From Stenotrophomonas maltophilia (GTDB taxonomy: Bacteria; Pseudomonadota; Gammaproteobacteria; Xanthomonadales; Xanthomonadaceae): a stretch of 64,000 nt of DNA. Below are positions 60,025 through 64,000 of the stretch, piece after piece. Position 1 is the first letter of the stretch. Each line of letters opens with the position of its first letter. The translations under genes and the position numbers were made by a program. The notes beneath the pieces are model-generated. The model was not told the DNA's origin and ran no database searches. It saw only the letters and a list, made by a program, of their open reading frames with translations. The stretch is taken from contig NZ_CP154630.1 of assembly GCF_039555535.1 (NCBI RefSeq), forward strand, positions 3,423,001 to 3,487,000, written 5' to 3'.

Positions 60025-63000
60025 TCAGTCGTTGGGCATCATCTCGGCCAAGTCCGTGCGGCTCACGCCTGCCCGGCAGAGCGAGACAATCGCATTGCCA
60101 CGTGCAGCGGTCAGGGCCGGGTATTCCTCTTCCAGGAAGAGCGGCAGGACCTCCCGCTTGCCCCCTGTGGGCATGTCGATGTCCCGTGCCAGCTCCTCTT
60201 GGCCCACCGTGTCTTCAGCCCCGACGCGCCATTTGCGCCCCGTCGCCGGATCCACGCGAAGCGCGCTCAAGCGGCCTGCGCCCTGCATCAGCATTTGCTC
60301 GTAGGCCGCTGCGTAGGGGTGGTTCGGATCGTTGAGAACGCTGTGGCGGAAGTTGGTCAAGCCGCCCGAGAAATCGATGCCACGCGTCGGCTCCTTGAAG
60401 GTGGTCAACTGAGCCTTGCCCAGCCGCTTCATCAAGTAGTTGCGTGTGACAAACGAGTGGTTGAGCGCGACGACCGATTGCATGGTGTTAGCCAGCAAAT
60501 CGGCTTCGTTCTCCGACCCGTAGGTGTTGATAAGGCTGTCGTGGCCCTGCACCGCGATCACCGGCATCAACCCCAGGCTTCGGGAGGTGCTGAAGAGCAG
60601 CACGTCGTCCGAAGTCAGCAGCAAATGCGCCTCGTCCATCATCAGCAGCACGTCGGTTTGGCCCGGCAGCATTTCGCGCCACTTGTCGCCGTGCGCCCCA
60701 CGTGCCCGAATGCCGTTCATGACACGCTGCTTGAGCAACCGCTGCATCATGTCGCCCGCTTCGCCGAACTGGGTGGGGGGCAGGAACAAGCCCACGAACT
60801 TTCCGTAAAGCGCTTGAGAGACGTCAACGTCGCCACGTTCGACGGAATGCCACGGGATGTCATCCGCCGTCCGGAGCTTTTCACCCCGAAGCAGTTTTTC
60901 GATGAGCCCCCGCGAGTTCAACGTGAAGGACTGGCGCTGCTCCTTGTGCATTGCGGGAACGCCCAGCAATGCCCATTCCAGCGAGCTTTGCAGCTGAGAC
61001 ATGGGACGCAGCAAGTCGGGATGGACGGTCTCGGACCGGGTGGCCAAGCGGTTTTGGTAGTCCCGGGAGTAGGCGGCATAGGCCTCCCGCTCTTCGTCCG
61101 TGCTAGACGTGTCCGGACGCTCCAACCCCAACCAGTTCACCAACTCCAGCACGCGAGCGCTGGCAATCTCCCCGCCACGCGGCGTCGGCACCACCTGCTC
61201 AACCATCGCCAACAGCTTGGCATGGTGGAATGGGGTGTAGAACCAGTTCCGGGAAGCCTCCGCCACAATCGCGTAAGTGCCCATTTGCTCTTCCACGCGA
61301 GCCAGCGCCGCTTCCAGGTCTTCCAACCCCAGGCCACGCTTCTCCAGCTCCTCCCGCTCCAGCAGCATCATCAACCGGGCGTGCTCCAACCCTTCCAGCT
61401 TGGCGATGCAGAAGTCTCGGTAGGCCTGCTCGTGCTCGCATGCGGCCTTCAGGATGATGCCGGTGTGGAAGAGGAAAGCGTCGCCGCCATCGCTCCAGAG
61501 CTTGGACTTCTCATCAACCTTGCCGCCGGTCGCGCCGCGAAGGGCCTTGGTGATTTGATCCGGCTCCAGGCCCTCGTAGGGGGCCACCGACATGCCTGCG
61601 CGCACGACGATATCAAACGCGTCCTTACCCAGATCGGAGATGATCGCGCCGTCCTTCGCGTCGAGGATGAGTGCTCCACCCCCGCTGCGCTTCGCATCAA
61701 GAACGGTCTCGCCCGCGGCGCTCCCCTTCAGTTCATTCCGCAGTCCTACGGCCAATGCGGACTCGCGATAGCGACGGGCCAACGGCCGCAGCACGCTGAA
61801 GGACTTGCCCGAACCGATACGCCCGTAGACGATCAGGCCTTGGGTCAGGTCGCGCCAGGACAGCATCATCACCGTGCCCTTGTCCGGCGCAAAGCCATGG
61901 CCGCGGTCGTTCAGGTGACCAGACGCTCGACCCACCTTCAAAAGCGGGGTCTTGTCGCGCAACGCTTCGGCAGCCTGCTGCTCGCGGGCCTTCACGTGGG
62001 ACTTGGACAGGGCCCCCTGGGTCGCCAGGTTGTTGTCCAAGTTCTGCAGATAGAGGCGAGCGGCCGTTTGAACGAAGTTGCCTTCCGTGAACTGCAGGGC
62101 ATACATGGCCGCGATCACAAACGCCACGGCCACGCCCATTCCGTCCGGGAGAAGGGAGCCAATCCCCACCAGGGCCAAGATCACCACCATCCACTTCATC
62201 ATCTGAATGAAGCGCTCGGCGGTTCCGCCCAGCACGCCCCGGTGGGGATGCGAGGCCGCACTCAGGAAGGCCGCGAACAACAGCAGGCCAGGAATGGTCA
62301 AGATCAGAAGAACGATGCCCGCCATTTTGGCAAAGCCCGCAGCGACCGCCATCATCCCCGCTCCCGTGTTCATCGGGTCAACCGCTGCTTGCCCCATGCT
62401 GGCCGCGTCCACTTGGAGCGCGGACGACAACGCCGCCGAAGCGGTTGCAATCAGCACGGGCAGCACCATCAGGGCCAGGCCCTTGAAGGCTTCCTTCATC
62501 CCTTCCGCTTGCTTCAACGCAACAAAGTAAGGAATCGCGGCCAGCAGCACCACGTAACTAAAAGCGCCAATGAGCGAGCCCAAGAAGTATTGAACCGCAC
62601 CGATCAGCGGGAAGGCCAGATACATCAGCGAGGTTGCAGTGCTGTCGCCGCCCAGCGCCATGTCGTCCCCCAGCACGAAGCCTTCGGCACGACGTCCTTC
62701 CTTGGTGATGATCATGCGGGCCTGGGTGTTGCGCAGATCCTCCGGAACCTTCGGCCACCACGGATGGAACTGGTCCAGATCCAGTTCTTCGGGCACAACC
62801 AGTGCCATCTCTTTCTCGTCGAAAACAGCGCCCGCTTCGACCGCCATGTCTACGTCCTCCGGGGGAACGTCCAGCACGCGGCTCTTCACGCGGTCGCTCA
62901 CGTCAAAGCGCCCGACCAAGTTTTCGTAGCGGTCATTGCCGTCCAGAATGATTTGCTCCAGCGTGCTCGACGCTTGATCGTCCTTCTTGAACAGCTTGCG

Positions 63001-63039
63001 GCCAATACCGACCGTCCAATCCATCAGCGATAGCAACAT
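60025..63039 (-). CDS. Large membrane-anchored AAA ATPase of the transfer apparatus
   Basis: 1004 residues from ATG 63039, eight bases after GGGAGG. The N-terminal 120 residues are cytosolic and rich in Asp and Val. About six hydrophobic segments follow (SLMYLAFPLIGAVQYFLGSL, FSYVVLLAAIPYFVAL, GLALMVLPVLIATASAALSS, GIVLLILTIPGLLLFAAFLS, MVVILALVGIGSLLPDG, GVAVAFVIAAMYALQF). The ATPase has Walker A YGRIGSGKSFSV (about 404-412) and Walker B DVLLMMDEAHLLL (about 797). The layout is like DotL/TrbC-type or VirD4-TraG-type proteins but with many more N-terminal helices. It is a second coupling-like ATPase on this element. Confidence 0.75.
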   Translation of the reverse strand: MLLSLMDWTVGIGRKLFKKDDQASSTLEQIILDGNDRYENLVGRFDVSDRVKSRVLDVPPEDVDMAVEAGAVFDEKEMALVVPEELDLDQFHPWWPKVPEDLRNTQARMIITKEGRRAEGFVLGDDMALGGDSTATSLMYLAFPLIGAVQYFLGSLIGAFSYVVLLAAIPYFVALKQAEGMKEAFKGLALMVLPVLIATASAALSSALQVDAASMGQAAVDPMNTGAGMMAVAAGFAKMAGIVLLILTIPGLLLFAAFLSAASHPHRGVLGGTAERFIQMMKWMVVILALVGIGSLLPDGMGVAVAFVIAAMYALQFTEGNFVQTAARLYLQNLDNNLATQGALSKSHVKAREQQAAEALRDKTPLLKVGRASGHLNDRGHGFAPDKGTVMMLSWRDLTQGLIVYGRIGSGKSFSVLRPLARRYRESALAVGLRNELKGSAAGETVLDAKRSGGGALILDAKDGAIISDLGKDAFDIVVRAGMSVAPYEGLEPDQITKALRGATGGKVDEKSKLWSDGGDAFLFHTGIILKAACEHEQAYRDFCIAKLEGLEHARLMMLLEREELEKRGLGLEDLEAALARVEEQMGTYAIVAEASRNWFYTPFHHAKLLAMVEQVVPTPRGGEIASARVLELVNWLGLERPDTSSTDEEREAYAAYSRDYQNRLATRSETVHPDLLRPMSQLQSSLEWALLGVPAMHKEQRQSFTLNSRGLIEKLLRGEKLRTADDIPWHSVERGDVDVSQALYGKFVGLFLPPTQFGEAGDMMQRLLKQRVMNGIRARGAHGDKWREMLPGQTDVLLMMDEAHLLLTSDDVLLFSTSRSLGLMPVIAVQGHDSLINTYGSENEADLLANTMQSVVALNHSFVTRNYLMKRLGKAQLTTFKEPTRGIDFSGGLTNFRHSVLNDPNHPYAAAYEQMLMQGAGRLSALRVDPATGRKWRVGAEDTVGQEELARDIDMPTGGKREVLPLFLEEEYPALTAARGNAIVSLCRAGVSRTDLAEMMPND

Positions 63040-63041
63040 GC

Positions 63042-63536
63042 TCAGTGCCTCCCGTTGTTGTTGTTGTTGGTTTGAGATAGCGCCTGACACGCCACGATTT
63101 CCTGAGGCGTGATGGTGCCGCTCGTCCATTTCTTTTTGCACTCGTTCAACGACAACGAGGGCGCGAGTTGGATCGCCGCCGGCGAAGGGCGTGTTCCTTT
63201 CACTTTGTTGACGACCAATGCCCCAAAGCAAAGGGCCACGCACGCGGCGGAGGTGACAAGAAAGCCGGCTTTGGACACATGTTTTTCGCTGGCGTGCCGA
63301 ACCTGGCTGGCGCGCAGGGCGTCCATCCTCCAGGCATCAAAGTCCTCATCGTTTGCCACCGGCATTTTCCGGTCCGCCCGCAGGTAGTAATACGAGGTCA
63401 GGACGTTTTCCCTGCAATCGGAGAGCCCAAAGCTTTCTGGGTTACCAATGAAGAAGCGCCCATGCAGGTTGAGCCACTTCGATCCGAAGTGGAGCTTTCC
63501 GGGCTTTCGATACTGCGTAAACAACCACCCAAACAT
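63042..63536 (-). CDS. Single-helix membrane protein of the transfer operon
   Basis: 164 residues from ATG 63536; GGGAGG lies four bases upstream, which rules out an ATG twelve bases earlier that overlaps it. The first 90 residues are cytosolic, with FGWLFTQYRKPGKLHFGSKW; one helix (AGFLVTSAACVALCFGALVV, about 92-111); and a C-terminal periplasmic tail (LAPSLSLNECKKKWTSGTIT, ALSQTNNNNNGRH). It ends two bases before the large ATPase, so both are in one operon. No family is recognised. Confidence 0.72.
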   Translation of the reverse strand: MFGWLFTQYRKPGKLHFGSKWLNLHGRFFIGNPESFGLSDCRENVLTSYYYLRADRKMPVANDEDFDAWRMDALRASQVRHASEKHVSKAGFLVTSAACVALCFGALVVNKVKGTRPSPAAIQLAPSLSLNECKKKWTSGTITPQEIVACQALSQTNNNNNGRH

Positions 63537-63600
63537 TTTTCCTCCCATCTTTCATGGATACACATTCTTTCTAGCAAGGCTTTCGATAAGCGCAAGCACT

Positions 63601-64000
63601 TCACCTGATCTTTTCTGCCCACGCGTCGATATCGCTGTTGGCTTGGTCCTGCCAATCGTTTTTCGGCTCGGGTTTAGCAACAGGCTTGGGGGCCGACTTG
63701 GGCTTTGCAGCCGGTTTCGAAACCGGCACCGGCTTTGACGCCGGGGCAGTTGCCGGGGTCTGGGCCTTAGGTGGCTCTGCCAGCACCGGGGCTTCCACAA
63801 CCGGGGCAGCGACCGCGGCCTTCTCTTCCACCGGGGCAGTCACGGGCTTGGGCTCCTCGACCTGGGGCGGCGCGGATACAACCGGAGCAACTGGCACGGT
63901 GACGGGGGCCGGGGCAGTCACTGCTGCAGCCGGTTTGTCTTGGAGCGGAACGGTTTCGCTGGAGCGGTGAGTGGTCCACCACGCCAACGCCCCACCCAGC
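63601..64000 (-). CDS. Pro/Ala-rich membrane protein, N-terminus beyond window (partial)
   Basis: The minus frame is open from the right edge to a stop at 63601, at least 133 codons. The first visible residues LGGALAWWTTHRSSE look like the end of a transmembrane helix. Then comes a long Pro/Ala/Val/Lys linker (APAPVTVPVAPVVSAPP, KPVPVSKPAAKPKSAPKPVA) ending in a short charged tail NDWQDQANSDIDAWAEKIR. This is the build of VirB10/TonB-like spanning proteins, but the sequence is too simple to assign. The real start lies outside the window. Confidence 0.7.
   Translation of the reverse strand, partial: LGGALAWWTTHRSSETVPLQDKPAAAVTAPAPVTVPVAPVVSAPPQVEEPKPVTAPVEEKAAVAAPVVEAPVLAEPPKAQTPATAPASKPVPVSKPAAKPKSAPKPVAKPEPKNDWQDQANSDIDAWAEKIR

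Larger units (their letters stand above)
44983..64000. mobile_element. Integrative conjugative element (left part) inserted in mutS
   Basis: From about 44,983 the base composition and gene content change: membrane/coiled-coil cargo, a trimeric autotransporter, two GIY-YIG proteins, then a MobF relaxase, a VirD4-type ATPase and a large membrane ATPase. All are typical of a conjugative element. The left boundary is the broken mutS frame. The right boundary, the integrase and most of the mating-pair machinery are not in the window, so full length is at least 19 kb. A plasmid is ruled out by the chromosomal flank. Confidence 0.8.

Noticed and set aside
59545..63033. Plus-strand frame of more than 1100 codons
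   Set aside because: Shadow of the large ATPase gene. The minus strand has a ribosome site, membrane helices and Walker motifs.
1..64000. CRISPR arrays, tRNA or rRNA genes
   Set aside because: No regularly spaced direct repeats, cloverleaf sequences or rRNA segments were seen in reading the window.
44983..64000. Prophage or plasmid as the nature of the right-hand region
   Set aside because: No capsid, tail or terminase genes are seen, and the left flank is a broken chromosomal gene. MobF relaxase and VirD4-type ATPase point to an integrative conjugative element.

Overview
The window is high-GC gammaproteobacterial DNA and reads best as Stenotrophomonas (S. maltophilia complex) or a close relative. 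The evidence is the creBCD layout, the catecholate-type FepA-like receptor, and several GTAG-bounded palindromic (SMAG/REP-like) repeats between genes. No tRNA, rRNA or CRISPR array was seen.

Positions 1-44,980 are chromosome. From the left: creD (cut by the window edge), creC and creB with a cre-tag box before creD; rlmJ; a GNAT; mfd; an HD-GYP protein; an M13 metallopeptidase lipoprotein; gpmA; endonuclease V; a CDF metal exporter; a secreted protein of unknown role; a Fur-boxed TonB-dependent receptor; a globin-coupled diguanylate cyclase; an MFS exporter divergent from its probable HxlR regulator; a metallophosphatase; and a two-component pair.

Next comes a tight co-directional cluster (24.7-31.9 kb). 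It encodes an alpha/beta hydrolase, two small EamA/SMR-type subunits, a DegT-type aminotransferase, an HAD phosphatase, a class III aminotransferase, an acyl-aminoacyl-type GNAT and an arginase-fold hydrolase. It looks like an undescribed biosynthesis-and-translocation pathway for an amino-modified metabolite or lipid-linked compound. The HAD gene is preceded by a leader with a 13-bp perfect long-range stem enclosing two hairpins.

The chromosome continues with a VOC protein, a ParD-like/methionine aminopeptidase pair with an operator-like palindrome, argO/argP, a TolC-HlyD-ABC2-ABC2 efflux operon with no ATP-binding subunit, two envelope proteins, a chemotaxis receptor and a barstar-like protein.

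At 44,941 a reading frame starts that looks like the N-terminus of MutS. It breaks off after about 14 codons and is followed by different, less GC-rich DNA. I infer that an integrative conjugative element inserted into the 5' end of mutS and fills the rest of the window, continuing past 64,000. Its visible part has two strata. The outer cargo is a two-gene membrane/coiled-coil module, an M15 lipoprotein peptidase, a YadA-like trimeric autotransporter, a GIY-YIG protein and a UDG-like protein. The transfer region is a MobF/TrwC relaxase-helicase, a T5orf172 nuclease, a VirD4-type coupling ATPase, an ankyrin protein, small membrane proteins and a 1004-residue membrane ATPase. No integrase is visible in this part, so it probably lies at the other end.

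All calls come from reading the sequence. No database search was run, so family names rest on recognised motifs and gene order.
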